NCBI GenBank assembly: GCA_937907525.1
Contig: CALCIB010000052.1
Span: forward strand, 1 to 16,189
From: an uncultured Planctomycetales bacterium
GTDB lineage: Bacteria > Planctomycetota > Planctomycetia > Isosphaerales > Isosphaeraceae
Direction: 5' to 3'
DNA: 16,189 bases
The first letter of the stretch is position 1. Every line of letters starts with the position of its first letter. Below, one piece after another: positions 1 through 6,695 of the stretch. Under the pieces are notes generated by a model. The model did not search any database, had not been told where the DNA came from, and saw nothing but the letters and a program-made list of their open reading frames with translations. Position numbers and translations under genes: made by a program.

Positions 1-22
1 CTCCCTCAAGGGGAGAAGGCCG
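1..22. repeat. Edge fragment of a GC-rich intergenic palindrome
   Basis: The first 15 nt fold as CTCCC-TCAAG-GGGAG and continue into GAAGGCC. On the other strand this reads GGCCTTCTCCCC..., which resembles the first hairpin of the GC-rich composite repeats at 6665, 7989 and 12558. The rest of 23-111 holds no gene that I can support. It is the region downstream of the DUF1641 gene and contains a weak 5-bp stem (GCGTG/CACGC, about 35-51). The repeat is cut by the window edge, so family membership is tentative. Confidence 0.35.
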
Positions 23-111
23 TTAAGCGCCGGCTTGCGTGAGAGTCGCACGCGGGATCCGATAAGTGTCGGGTCGTCAGCCCTTCCCATATTCCGAGTC
101 GAAAAGCGGCG

Positions 112-588
112 TCAGCTTCGCTTGGCCTCGGCCATGCTCGCGCCCACGGCCCTCAACAGGGAGATCAGGGCGTGGTGGCCGCGACGGACGTCGGGATCCC
201 AGGCGAACTCCCTGATCAGTTTCCAGAGTCCCGGCGGGTCGGGTTGCGGGGTCGCGCCGGCCTCAAGGCCCTGGGGGATCGCCGAGACCAACGCGGCGAG
301 GGTCTCCGGCGGAATGGACCCGAAGGTGTTGAGCAGGACGAACAGGTTGCGAAGGCCCCGGATCGTTTCCGGGGTGTTGGCGGCCTCGACGGCGATTCGA
401 ATGACCTGGTCGCGCGACCCCGCCGCGCCGCGGAGGAGGTCGAGCGTGCCGTGGTCGTGGAGTTTCTGGAGCAGGTCCAGCCCGGCCAGAAGCGCCTCGG
501 CGTGTTCGAGCGGGGCGTCCCGAAGCCTGGCCTCGAGTTCGGCGCGAGGATCGCGGGGGGGCGTTTGCAAGAGGATCGGCTGGGCCAT
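112..588 (-). CDS. DUF1641 protein, small partner subunit of formate dehydrogenase (ForE/YrhD-like)
   Basis: A 158-residue soluble, mostly helical protein with no signal peptide or cysteine cluster. It matches the DUF1641 pattern: a leucine-rich helix, then LHDHGTLDLLRG (about residues 43-54), then a run containing RNLFVLLNTFG (about 79-89) that resembles the conserved N-x-x-x-L segment of the family. In Bacillus the homologues YrhD and YjgD are encoded beside the formate dehydrogenases YrhE and YjgC and are needed for the menaquinone-linked ForCE complex. The gene starts 5 nt after the catalytic subunit's stop codon, so the two are almost certainly co-translated. I chose the ATG at 588 because it has an AGGGAG ribosome binding site 8 nt upstream. 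An in-frame ATG at 672 would overlap the upstream gene by 79 nt and add 28 atypical residues. Assignment to the family is fairly sure; the role in electron transfer is inferred from homologues. Confidence 0.82.
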   Translation of the reverse strand: MAQPILLQTPPRDPRAELEARLRDAPLEHAEALLAGLDLLQKLHDHGTLDLLRGAAGSRDQVIRIAVEAANTPETIRGLRNLFVLLNTFGSIPPETLAALVSAIPQGLEAGATPQPDPPGLWKLIREFAWDPDVRRGHHALISLLRAVGASMAEAKRS

Positions 589-593
589 GGCCT

Positions 594-3560
594 TCACTCC
601 CTGTTCGCTGGGGTCGTTCGCGACGCCTTGGGGATCGCGGCGCCGGGCATGGAGTAGTCCGCCCTCCGCCACTTGCGCTCGACCTCCACGCCGCGTTGGG
701 GGGTGGGAGATCCGAAGCGGAAGTTGTTGGGGGGTTGGGGGTTGTCGCCGATCTCCGGCAGTACCCGCATGCGCACGGAGTTTTCCTTGTAGGCGGGGGT
801 GTGGGTCGGCGTGTCGGTGTGGCTACTGGTCAGCAGGTTCACGCCGTTCTCGGTGGAGTTCAGCGGCATGTAGAGTTCCCTCCCCCGGACGCGGTCGGTC
901 ACCAGGGCGCGAAGCCGGAGCTTGCCGTAGCGCGAGGTTAACTCCACGAACGTCCCACTTTGAATCCCCCGCTCCTCGGCGAGTTCCGGGGAGACCTCCA
1001 GGAAGACGTCGGGAGTCATCCAGCGGATGCCGTCGACGCGGTAGGTCAGGTTCCCCTCGTGGAAGTGTTCCAGGATCCGGCCGTTGTTCAGGTGCAGGTC
1101 GTACTCCTCGTCGGGCCGCTCGACCGGCTCGCGCGGGGTCAGGGGGTAAAGCCTGGCCTTGCCGTCGGGGAAGGGGAAGTCCTTGACGTAGAGCAAGGGC
1201 TGGTCGGTCCCGTCGGCCGCGACCGGCCATTGCAACGACTCGTACCCCTCCAGCCGATCGTAGGAGACGCCGGCGAACATCGGCGTGACCGCCGCGATCT
1301 CGTCCATGATCTCCGAGGGGTGCTTGTAGTCCCAGTTCGCGCCCATCCGGTTGGCGAGATCCCGAAGGATCACCCAGTCGGGCCGACAACCCGTTAGGGG
1401 CTCGAAGACCTGATGGAAACGCTGAAACCTGCGCTCGGTGCTGACGAAGGTGCCGTCCTTCTCCAGGCTCGGGGCCGCGGGGAGGACGACGTCGGCGTAA
1501 CGACAGGTGTGGCCGAAGAAGACGTCCTGCACCACGAAGAACTCCAGCTTCTCGAACGCGGCCCGGACGTAGTTGGAGTTCGAGTCGACCAGGCTCATCT
1601 CCTCGCCGAAGATGTACAGCGACTTGAGTTTGTCCTCGTGGATCGCGTCGACCATCTGGTGGTTGTCGAGCCCCGGCTCCGGCGGCGGCTCGACCCCCCA
1701 GACGGCCTTGGCCCGCGCCCGGACCTCGGGATCCTCGACCGACTGATAACCCGGCAGGTTGTTGGGCATGCAGCCGTGGTCGCTGGCGCCCTGGACGTTG
1801 TTGTGGCCGCGGAGGGGGTACGCGCCGGTCCCCGGCCGCTTGTAGTTGCCGGTGACCAGCAGCAGGTTCGAGATCGCCGTCGACGTGTCCGAGCCCATGG
1901 TGTGCTGGGTGACCCCCATCGCCCAACAAGCGCAGACCTTGTCGGCCTCGGCGATCATCCGGGCCGCCTTCTTCAAGGTCTCGACCGGAATGCCGCTTCG
2001 TTTCTCGGCGAGTTCGAGCGTGAACGGTTCGAGACTCGCGCGGTATTCCTCCAGCCCGTCGACCCACCGGGCGAGGAACGCCTGGTCCGCGAGGCCCTGG
2101 TCGAGGATGTATCGGGTGATCGCGGTGAGCCAGATCAGGTCGGATCCGGGGCTGGGGCGGATGAACAGATCGGCCCGACGCGCCATCTCGTGCTCGCGGA
2201 GATCGGCGACGATCAGCTTCTGGCCGCGGAGCTTGTGCGCGCTTTTGATCCGGGTGGCCAGCACGGGATGGCTCTCGGCGGTGTTGCTGCCGACGATCAG
2301 GACCAGGTCGGCCTGGGCGATGTCGGAGATCGAGCCCGAGTCGCCGCCGTGGCCGACGGTGCGGAAGAGGCCGACCGTCGCCGGGGCCTGGCAGTACCGC
2401 GAGCAGTTGTCGACGTTGTTGGTGCCGACCACCGCGCGGGCCAGCTTCTGCATCAGGTAGTTTTCCTCGTTGGAGCACTTCGACGAGGAGACGAACGCCA
2501 GGGCGTCGGCGCCGTCGCGGGCCTTGATCTCCGCGAACCGCCGGGCGACCAGGCCGAGCGCCTCGTCCCAGGAGGCCTCGCGGAAGGCGTCCCCCTCGCG
2601 AATCAGGGGCTTGGTCAGGCGGTCCTCGCCGTTGACGAAGTCCCAGCCGAACTTCCCCTTCACGCAGGTGGAGATCCCGTTGGCCGGGCCGTGCTCCGGC
2701 TGGACCTTGAGGATGTGGCGGCCCTTGGTCCAGACGTCGAAGCTGCAACCGACGCCGCAATAGGTGCAGACCGTCTTGGTCCGCCGGACCCGCGACTCCC
2801 GCATCGCCGATTCGGCGTCGGACGTGCTCATCAGCGGGCGATACCCGGTCTCCGGCTCGACCGCCTTGACGATGCCGATCATCTTGTCGAGCGTCACTTG
2901 CGGCAGCCCGGTCAGGAAGCCGGCGCGGCCGAGCATCCCCGTCTCCATCAGGGCGTTGCACGGGCAGACCGTCACGCAGTGCCCGCAGGAGACGCAACTC
3001 GATTCGCCGATCGGCTTGCCGCCGTCCCACAGGACGCGGGGGTGCTCGTCCTCCCACCGGATCGACAGCGTCTCGTTGACCTGCACGTTCTGGCACGCCT
3101 CCACGCAGCGCCCGCAGAGGATGCACTGGTCGGGGTCGTACCTGTAGAACGGGTTGGAGAAGTCCTTCTCGTAGGGCTTGGGGCGAAACGGGACGGTCGG
3201 GTGCTCGACCCTCAGATCCTTGGTGGTGTTGTGGATCGTGCAGTCGCCGTTGTTGAAATCGCAGACGGTGCAGTATAGGTCGTGGTTGCCGAGCAGGCGG
3301 TTGAACGCCTCCAGGCGCGCGGCCCTGGCGGCGGCCGAGTCCATGGCCAGGACGTTCATGCCGTCGGCCGCCCGGACCCCGCAGGCCCGAACCATCTCGC
3401 CGTCGACCTCCACCAGGCAGGTGTCGCACGTCTGAATCGGGCCGAGCTGGGGATGGTAACAGACGTGGGGGAATTCGATTCCGGTCGCGATGATGACGTC
3501 GATGAGCCGTTCACCGCCATCGACGTCCCGAACCACTCCGTCGAGCGTCAGCTTTCCCAC
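594..3560 (-). CDS. Formate dehydrogenase catalytic subunit, ForC/FdhF type (Mo/W-bisPGD)
   Basis: Oxidises formate to CO2 at a molybdenum or tungsten bis-pterin centre and passes electrons along Fe-S clusters. Residues below are numbered from the upstream ATG at 3656. In order: a 2Fe-2S domain (C66, C77, C80, C92); a His-Cys 4Fe-4S site (H125, C129, C132, C139); two ferredoxin 4Fe-4S motifs (C178/181/184/188 and C221/224/227/231); the molybdopterin-domain 4Fe-4S site (C297, C300, C304, C331) with K333; the active-site Cys C422 in NCSRYCQAP; and a C-terminal dinucleotide-binding domain (about 850-985). The residue after the catalytic Cys is Gln, where classical formate dehydrogenases have His. 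With the DUF1641 neighbour this points to the noncanonical ForCE class. I prefer the GTG at 3560 (988 aa, near the roughly 980 aa of Bacillus YrhE) because it has GGGAGG 6 nt upstream. The ATG at 3656 (1020 aa) has no clear ribosome binding site and adds 32 unconserved-looking residues. Soluble; no Tat signal. Confidence 0.93.
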   Translation of the reverse strand: MGKLTLDGVVRDVDGGERLIDVIIATGIEFPHVCYHPQLGPIQTCDTCLVEVDGEMVRACGVRAADGMNVLAMDSAAARAARLEAFNRLLGNHDLYCTVCDFNNGDCTIHNTTKDLRVEHPTVPFRPKPYEKDFSNPFYRYDPDQCILCGRCVEACQNVQVNETLSIRWEDEHPRVLWDGGKPIGESSCVSCGHCVTVCPCNALMETGMLGRAGFLTGLPQVTLDKMIGIVKAVEPETGYRPLMSTSDAESAMRESRVRRTKTVCTYCGVGCSFDVWTKGRHILKVQPEHGPANGISTCVKGKFGWDFVNGEDRLTKPLIREGDAFREASWDEALGLVARRFAEIKARDGADALAFVSSSKCSNEENYLMQKLARAVVGTNNVDNCSRYCQAPATVGLFRTVGHGGDSGSISDIAQADLVLIVGSNTAESHPVLATRIKSAHKLRGQKLIVADLREHEMARRADLFIRPSPGSDLIWLTAITRYILDQGLADQAFLARWVDGLEEYRASLEPFTLELAEKRSGIPVETLKKAARMIAEADKVCACWAMGVTQHTMGSDTSTAISNLLLVTGNYKRPGTGAYPLRGHNNVQGASDHGCMPNNLPGYQSVEDPEVRARAKAVWGVEPPPEPGLDNHQMVDAIHEDKLKSLYIFGEEMSLVDSNSNYVRAAFEKLEFFVVQDVFFGHTCRYADVVLPAAPSLEKDGTFVSTERRFQRFHQVFEPLTGCRPDWVILRDLANRMGANWDYKHPSEIMDEIAAVTPMFAGVSYDRLEGYESLQWPVAADGTDQPLLYVKDFPFPDGKARLYPLTPREPVERPDEEYDLHLNNGRILEHFHEGNLTYRVDGIRWMTPDVFLEVSPELAEERGIQSGTFVELTSRYGKLRLRALVTDRVRGRELYMPLNSTENGVNLLTSSHTDTPTHTPAYKENSVRMRVLPEIGDNPQPPNNFRFGSPTPQRGVEVERKWRRADYSMPGAAIPKASRTTPANRE
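597..602 (-). promoter_or_regulatory. Ribosome binding site of the DUF1641 gene
   Basis: AGGGAG on the minus strand lies 8 nt before the ATG at 588. It sits in the last codons of the formate dehydrogenase gene, directly upstream of that gene's TGA (594-596), consistent with translational coupling. It supports the start at 588 over 672. Confidence 0.6.
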
Positions 3561-3566
3561 GGTCAA

Positions 3567-3572
3567 CCTCCC
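3567..3572 (-). promoter_or_regulatory. Ribosome binding site deciding the GTG start of formate dehydrogenase
   Basis: GGGAGG on the minus strand, 6 nt from the GTG at 3558-3560. The alternative ATG at 3656 is preceded only by a sequence without a purine-rich Shine-Dalgarno match. This favours the 988-residue form. Confidence 0.55.
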
Positions 3573-3790
3573 AAATTCGAGCGAGGCGGACGACTCCCGC
3601 GCCGACGGCCCGCGCGCGATCAGCAGACGAGGGCCGTCGTCCGGGTCGTTCCCCATCGGTGGAGTCGTGGCGGCGTTCCCGACGACCGGCGTGACAAGGA
3701 CGGGCGGTCGCGAACCCGCGGACTGTAGCAGATCCGGCGCGCCGGCCGAAAGAGGCGTCCCCGCGCGAGAGCTTCGGGCCCGCGGCCCGC

Positions 3791-3819
3791 TTGACGCCGC
3801 GGCCGCGGGGTCTTACACT
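3791..3819 (+). promoter_or_regulatory. Sigma70-type promoter for rpsR
   Basis: TTGACG (3791-3796), an exact 17-nt spacer, then TACACT (3814-3819). This matches consensus at 5/6 and 4/6 positions, including the key T1, A2 and T6 of the -10 box. Transcription would begin near 3826, giving a leader of about 83 nt before rpsR. The element stands out against the surrounding GC-rich DNA. It is predicted from sequence only. Confidence 0.6.
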
Positions 3820-3844
3820 CAATCGCTTGCCAAGACGTCGGCGC

Positions 3845-3861
3845 GCCCCGCCGGGCGGGGC
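3845..3861 (+). other. Perfect hairpin in the rpsR 5' leader
   Basis: GCCCCGC-CGG-GCGGGGC forms a 7-bp all-GC stem with a 3-nt loop, about 20 nt into the predicted transcript and 48 nt before the start codon. Ribosomal protein leaders often carry autoregulatory structures, and S6:S18 leader elements are known in several phyla. I cannot show that this is one; no conserved binding motif is demonstrated here. Confidence 0.4.
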
Positions 3862-3908
3862 CCTCGCGACCTCCCTTTCATCGCAACCGGCCGAGGACGG
3901 AAAGTTTT

Positions 3909-4151
3909 ATGCCGAGGAAGAAGTTCGGACGCAACCGCAAGAACCGCTGCCGGTTCTGCACCAAAGAGGGCTGCCCCCGCCCGGCCTATGTCGACTACAA
4001 GGACATCGGCCTCCTGAAGAAACTCTGCACCAACCAGAGCAAGATGTTCTCCCGCAAGCGGAGCGGCAACTGCGCCGCCTTCCAGCGCGCCTCCGCGGCC
4101 GCCGTCAAGCGCGCCCGCTTCATGGCCCTGCTCCCCTACGTCGGCGAGTAA
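3909..4151 (+). CDS. rpsR: Small ribosomal subunit protein bS18
   Basis: An 80-residue basic protein of the 30S platform, where S18 pairs with S6 on 16S rRNA. It shows the family hallmarks YVDYKDIGLLKKL (27-39), the R-x-G-x-C segment at about 51-55, and the C-terminal KRARFMALLPYVGE. C14, C17, C22, C40 and C55 are present. The CRFC start and the Cys in the conserved TGxC-like position fit the zinc-binding (C+) form of bS18. The start ATG follows GAGGACGGAAAG. Unusually, the gene is alone: no rpsF, ssb or rplI flanks it, the left neighbour is divergent and the right neighbour convergent, only 14 nt from the rpsR stop. Expression probably depends on the promoter at 3791-3819. Confidence 0.96.
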   Translation: MPRKKFGRNRKNRCRFCTKEGCPRPAYVDYKDIGLLKKLCTNQSKMFSRKRSGNCAAFQRASAAAVKRARFMALLPYVGE

Positions 4152-4165
4152 GCCCGGCCCGGCGC

Positions 4166-5689
4166 TCAGCCGCCCATGTACGGGGCGTAGAACGCCTTGA
4201 ACCCGCGCTCGACCTCGTCGATCGGGACGCCGAGGCGGTCCTCCAGGGACCGCCCCGACCCCCGCTTGATCCGGCCGCGGTAGGCGTCCTGGACGTAGTC
4301 CAGGAACGCCTCCCGACGCGCCTCGTCGTCGGCCCCCATCAAGTACACCGCCAGGGCCGTCGCCTGCTGGTAGTTGACGAAGATCCGCGATCCCCGGTTG
4401 AACGCCGCCTGGTCCTGTCGCAGAAACTCCGAAAGCGGTAGGAACTTGCCCGCCCCCAACGACTTGACCCCCTCCACCAGCCGCGGACCCACCAACCCGC
4501 CGATCTCCAACGTCCCATCCTCCAGCCGGGTCGCCGTCTCGAAATACGTCCCCAACCCCTCGAACACCCAGTAATCACCCGTGTTGCTTAAAAAAGCGTT
4601 CGGGCCGGCCGACTCGAAGAGGAGCTGGTGGGAGACCTCGTGGTAGAGGGTCGATTCGACGGGGAGTTGGCCGTCGGGATCGCGGAAGAAATAGGCCGGG
4701 CGACGGTTCCCCTTGGCGTGGCCGCGAGGGTCGTAGTAGCCCAGGCTCTCCGCGCCCACGCGCGGGCCGGCGACGGGGCGCAGGCGTTCCTGGTACTCGG
4801 CGCGGTCGGCGTAGTAGATCACCTGGTGTGGGCGGTGGTTCGCGTCGGGCTGGAGCGTGGGGGACTTGAAGCGGCGGGCCAGGGGGAGATCGTCGCCGAC
4901 GACGTCGGCCATGATCGTGAAGAAGGCGTCGTGGAACGCCTCCAGGCGGCGGCCGAAGGCGATGGCCTCGGCGAGCGGCACGTCGGCGCGGATGGCGAAA
5001 TGCTCGGTGTTGATCTGCCAGGGGTTGCGCCAGGTGGAGCGGAGCCGGTCGGCCTCGGCGGCGGGAAGCCAGGCGGTCGGCTTGCCGCGGACGAAGGGGG
5101 CGGGTAGCTCGCCCAGTTCCAGGCGGGGGACCCAATCCTCCGGGACCCAGCCGAAGACGGGGTGGCGGACGTTGCCGTCCTTGAGCCGGCCGACGGCGAA
5201 GGGCTTCGCCCAGCCCCCCTCGAAGGGGACGTAGCCCAGCAGGCGGCGGGTCTCGGGGTGGTCGGGGAGGCGGGCGACGGTCTCCCGAAGCGCGGTCGCC
5301 GCCCGGGCCATGTGGGGCGGGGTCGCGTCCGCCGCCTTGCGGGCCAGCTCGAAGAACGCCTCGCCGACGGGTTCGCGGATCGCGTCGAGTTCGCCTCGCC
5401 AGGCCGATTCGGACGTCGCCGGCTTCGATCCCGGCTCGACGACCTCCGGCAGCGGATCGAACCGCGCGCCGGGGCCGTCGATGGGTTTGGGCGCGACCTT
5501 GCGGACCTCGGCGGCCCCCTTCGTCTCGCCTTCCTTCTCCAGCCGATCGGCCAGAACCTTAAGCGCCTCGGCCTCCCTGGCGAGCAGAGCCCGCGATTCG
5601 GCCGCGAGCGCCCGGCCGACGTCGTCGCCGGTGGTCGGAGGAGGGACCTGGAGCGTCAGGGAAAGAGCGGCGAGCAGCGCGTACGTCAT
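4166..5689 (-). CDS. Secreted HExxH zinc metallopeptidase-like protein (DUF1570-like)
   Basis: A 507-residue protein. A short hydrophobic N-terminus (MTYALLAALSLTLQ) looks like a signal peptide, although it is short and lacks a basic n-region. Residues about 25-65 are charged and helical. The catalytic half holds H350-E351-V-S-H354, and 23 residues later W374-V-F-E377-G-L-G-T-Y-F-E. That is the gluzincin arrangement, with E377 as the likely third zinc ligand. The pattern resembles the DUF1570 family abundant in planctomycetes. The substrate is unknown; a role in the periplasm or outside the cell is inferred from the signal. An AGGAG ribosome binding site lies about 10 nt before the ATG. The gene converges on rpsR. 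Oddity: a T6A run at 4589-4595 in the coding frame uses a rare TTA Leu codon. A non-peptidase role cannot be excluded. Confidence 0.72.
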   Translation of the reverse strand: MTYALLAALSLTLQVPPPTTGDDVGRALAAESRALLAREAEALKVLADRLEKEGETKGAAEVRKVAPKPIDGPGARFDPLPEVVEPGSKPATSESAWRGELDAIREPVGEAFFELARKAADATPPHMARAATALRETVARLPDHPETRRLLGYVPFEGGWAKPFAVGRLKDGNVRHPVFGWVPEDWVPRLELGELPAPFVRGKPTAWLPAAEADRLRSTWRNPWQINTEHFAIRADVPLAEAIAFGRRLEAFHDAFFTIMADVVGDDLPLARRFKSPTLQPDANHRPHQVIYYADRAEYQERLRPVAGPRVGAESLGYYDPRGHAKGNRRPAYFFRDPDGQLPVESTLYHEVSHQLLFESAGPNAFLSNTGDYWVFEGLGTYFETATRLEDGTLEIGGLVGPRLVEGVKSLGAGKFLPLSEFLRQDQAAFNRGSRIFVNYQQATALAVYLMGADDEARREAFLDYVQDAYRGRIKRGSGRSLEDRLGVPIDEVERGFKAFYAPYMGG

Positions 5690-5756
5690 GCCGTCTTGGC
5701 TCCTGAAAATCGGTGACGCGGGGAGAATACGTGGAACTCAAGCAAAACCAGATTAG

Positions 5757-5836
5757 GTCCGCGGATTACGCGGATCAACACAGATTGAATTCGATTGTTT
5801 AAATTAAATCTGTGTTAATCTGCGTAATCTGCGGAT
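5757..5836. repeat. Solo 80-nt AT-rich palindrome (copy 3 of the MITE core)
   Basis: Two arms of about 30 nt (5757-5786 and 5807-5836) flank a 20-nt AT-rich loop. Mismatches between the arms are few and are all transitions. Each arm is built from three roughly 10-nt units of the form AATCTGNGN. The same 30-20-30 geometry and sequence lies at the centre of the two MITE copies (6741-6820 and 12686-12765), but here the MITE flanks and terminal repeats are absent. It sits between divergent genes (starts at 5689 and 6051). Apart from this and the promoter noted below, I see nothing else in 5690-6050. Confidence 0.8.
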
Positions 5837-5967
5837 GGTTCTTCTCTTCGGCTGGACGACGGCCGTTTCGCAAGATGATCGATCCATGTATATCGGGGCT
5901 TGGGCTCGCGGCCTTCGGTCCCGTTCCATTATGCCGCGCCGGGAAGTGGGGGGACGGTCGGTTGGGG

Positions 5968-5996
5968 TGGACGGGTCGGGCGCGGGCTCGCACAAT
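5968..5996 (+). promoter_or_regulatory. Candidate promoter for the 6051 gene
   Basis: TGGACG (5968-5973), a 17-nt spacer, then CACAAT (5991-5996). Each box matches consensus at 4 of 6 positions. The start of transcription would be near 6003, about 48 nt before the ATG. Only moderately convincing. Confidence 0.4.
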
Positions 5997-6038
5997 GCCG
6001 GGGCCGCGACGGACGCGGGGTCGGGTCTGATTCCAGGG

Positions 6039-6045
6039 AAGGGGG
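6039..6045 (+). promoter_or_regulatory. Ribosome binding site deciding the start at 6051
   Basis: AAGGGGG within a longer purine run, 5 nt before the ATG at 6051. The frame is open upstream to an ATG at 5835, but that extension runs out of the 80-nt palindrome and is Gly/Arg-rich. The site together with the hydrophobic N-terminus after 6051 supports the shorter form. Confidence 0.55.
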
Positions 6046-6050
6046 TCGAG

Positions 6051-6626
6051 ATGCTCGCGAGGCGTCCTGGACTGGGGATGGCGCTGGGGCTGGCGGTCGG
6101 GACGGCGTTGGGCGCCTGGTTGGCGGGCGGGACGTCGCGGCCGATGCTGGCGGGAGGGGGCGACCGCTCCGGCGAGTCGATCGTCGCCACCGGGCCGGTC
6201 TCCGTCCGTTACGACGAGGGGACCAAGGTCCAGATCCCGGAGGAAGCGCTCTACTTTCTGGATTACAAGGCGGGCCGCCTCAAGGCCACGATCCCGTCGT
6301 TTCGGACCACGACCGCCGGGACGACCCGCCACCTGGACGCCTTCTGCGAGCGCGACCTGGCGACCGACTTCGGGCTCGACCTCGACACCGGGCCGCGGCC
6401 CCGGTTCCTGATGACGACGGGACAACTCGGCATCATGGGGGCCGGCTGGGCGCCGTTGTACGTGATCGAGACGACGACCGGCAAGGTGGGCGTCTACCGG
6501 GTCCAGCAGTTGTACGGGGTCCGCAACCGGCTTCGCCTCGACCTGCTCCAGATGGAGTCGACCGACGCGGGCGAGACGACGGCGAGCGTCGCGCCCGGCC
6601 TCCCGGACCTCCCGCCGGCCCGCTGA
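6051..6626 (+). CDS. Secreted or membrane-anchored protein of unknown function
   Basis: 191 residues. The N-terminus MLARRPGLGMALGLAVGTAL has two arginines followed by a hydrophobic Gly/Ala/Leu stretch, fitting a signal peptide or one membrane anchor, so most of the protein should lie outside the cytoplasm. The exported part (about 45-175) alternates short hydrophobic and charged segments typical of a beta-rich fold. It has one Cys (in DAFCERD), so no disulfide is expected, and no catalytic motif that I recognise. I do not recognise the family. Segments such as EEALYFLDYKAGRLKATIP and APLYVIETTTGKVGVYRVQ look like conserved globular sequence rather than spurious coding. The gene appears monocistronic and is divergent from the metallopeptidase-like gene. 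A GC-rich hairpin 38 nt after the stop (6665-6687) could help end its transcript. Confidence 0.7.
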   Translation: MLARRPGLGMALGLAVGTALGAWLAGGTSRPMLAGGGDRSGESIVATGPVSVRYDEGTKVQIPEEALYFLDYKAGRLKATIPSFRTTTAGTTRHLDAFCERDLATDFGLDLDTGPRPRFLMTTGQLGIMGAGWAPLYVIETTTGKVGVYRVQQLYGVRNRLRLDLLQMESTDAGETTASVAPGLPDLPPAR

Positions 6627-6695
6627 GAGTCGGTCCCACAAGGGCGTCGCGGCCGAAATAACGGCCTTCCCCCCTCGCGGGGGAAGGTGGCCCGA

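Noticed and set aside
3722..3750. Minus-strand promoter TTCGGC-17-TACAGT before the formate dehydrogenase gene
   Set aside because: The -10 box is reasonable but the -35 matches only two positions. It is too weak to list in GC-rich DNA.
4141..4170. A bidirectional terminator between the convergent rpsR and metallopeptidase-like genes
   Set aside because: The 14-nt gap has no convincing stem and no U tract on either strand.
4339..5135. A frameshift in the metallopeptidase-like gene, suggested by overlapping minus-strand frames
   Set aside because: The 507-residue frame is continuous through HExxH and the third-ligand Glu with sensible sequence on both sides; the other frames are Arg/Pro-rich shadows.
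5690..5757. Minus-strand -10 box TATTCT for the metallopeptidase-like gene
   Set aside because: No acceptable -35 at a normal spacing was found.
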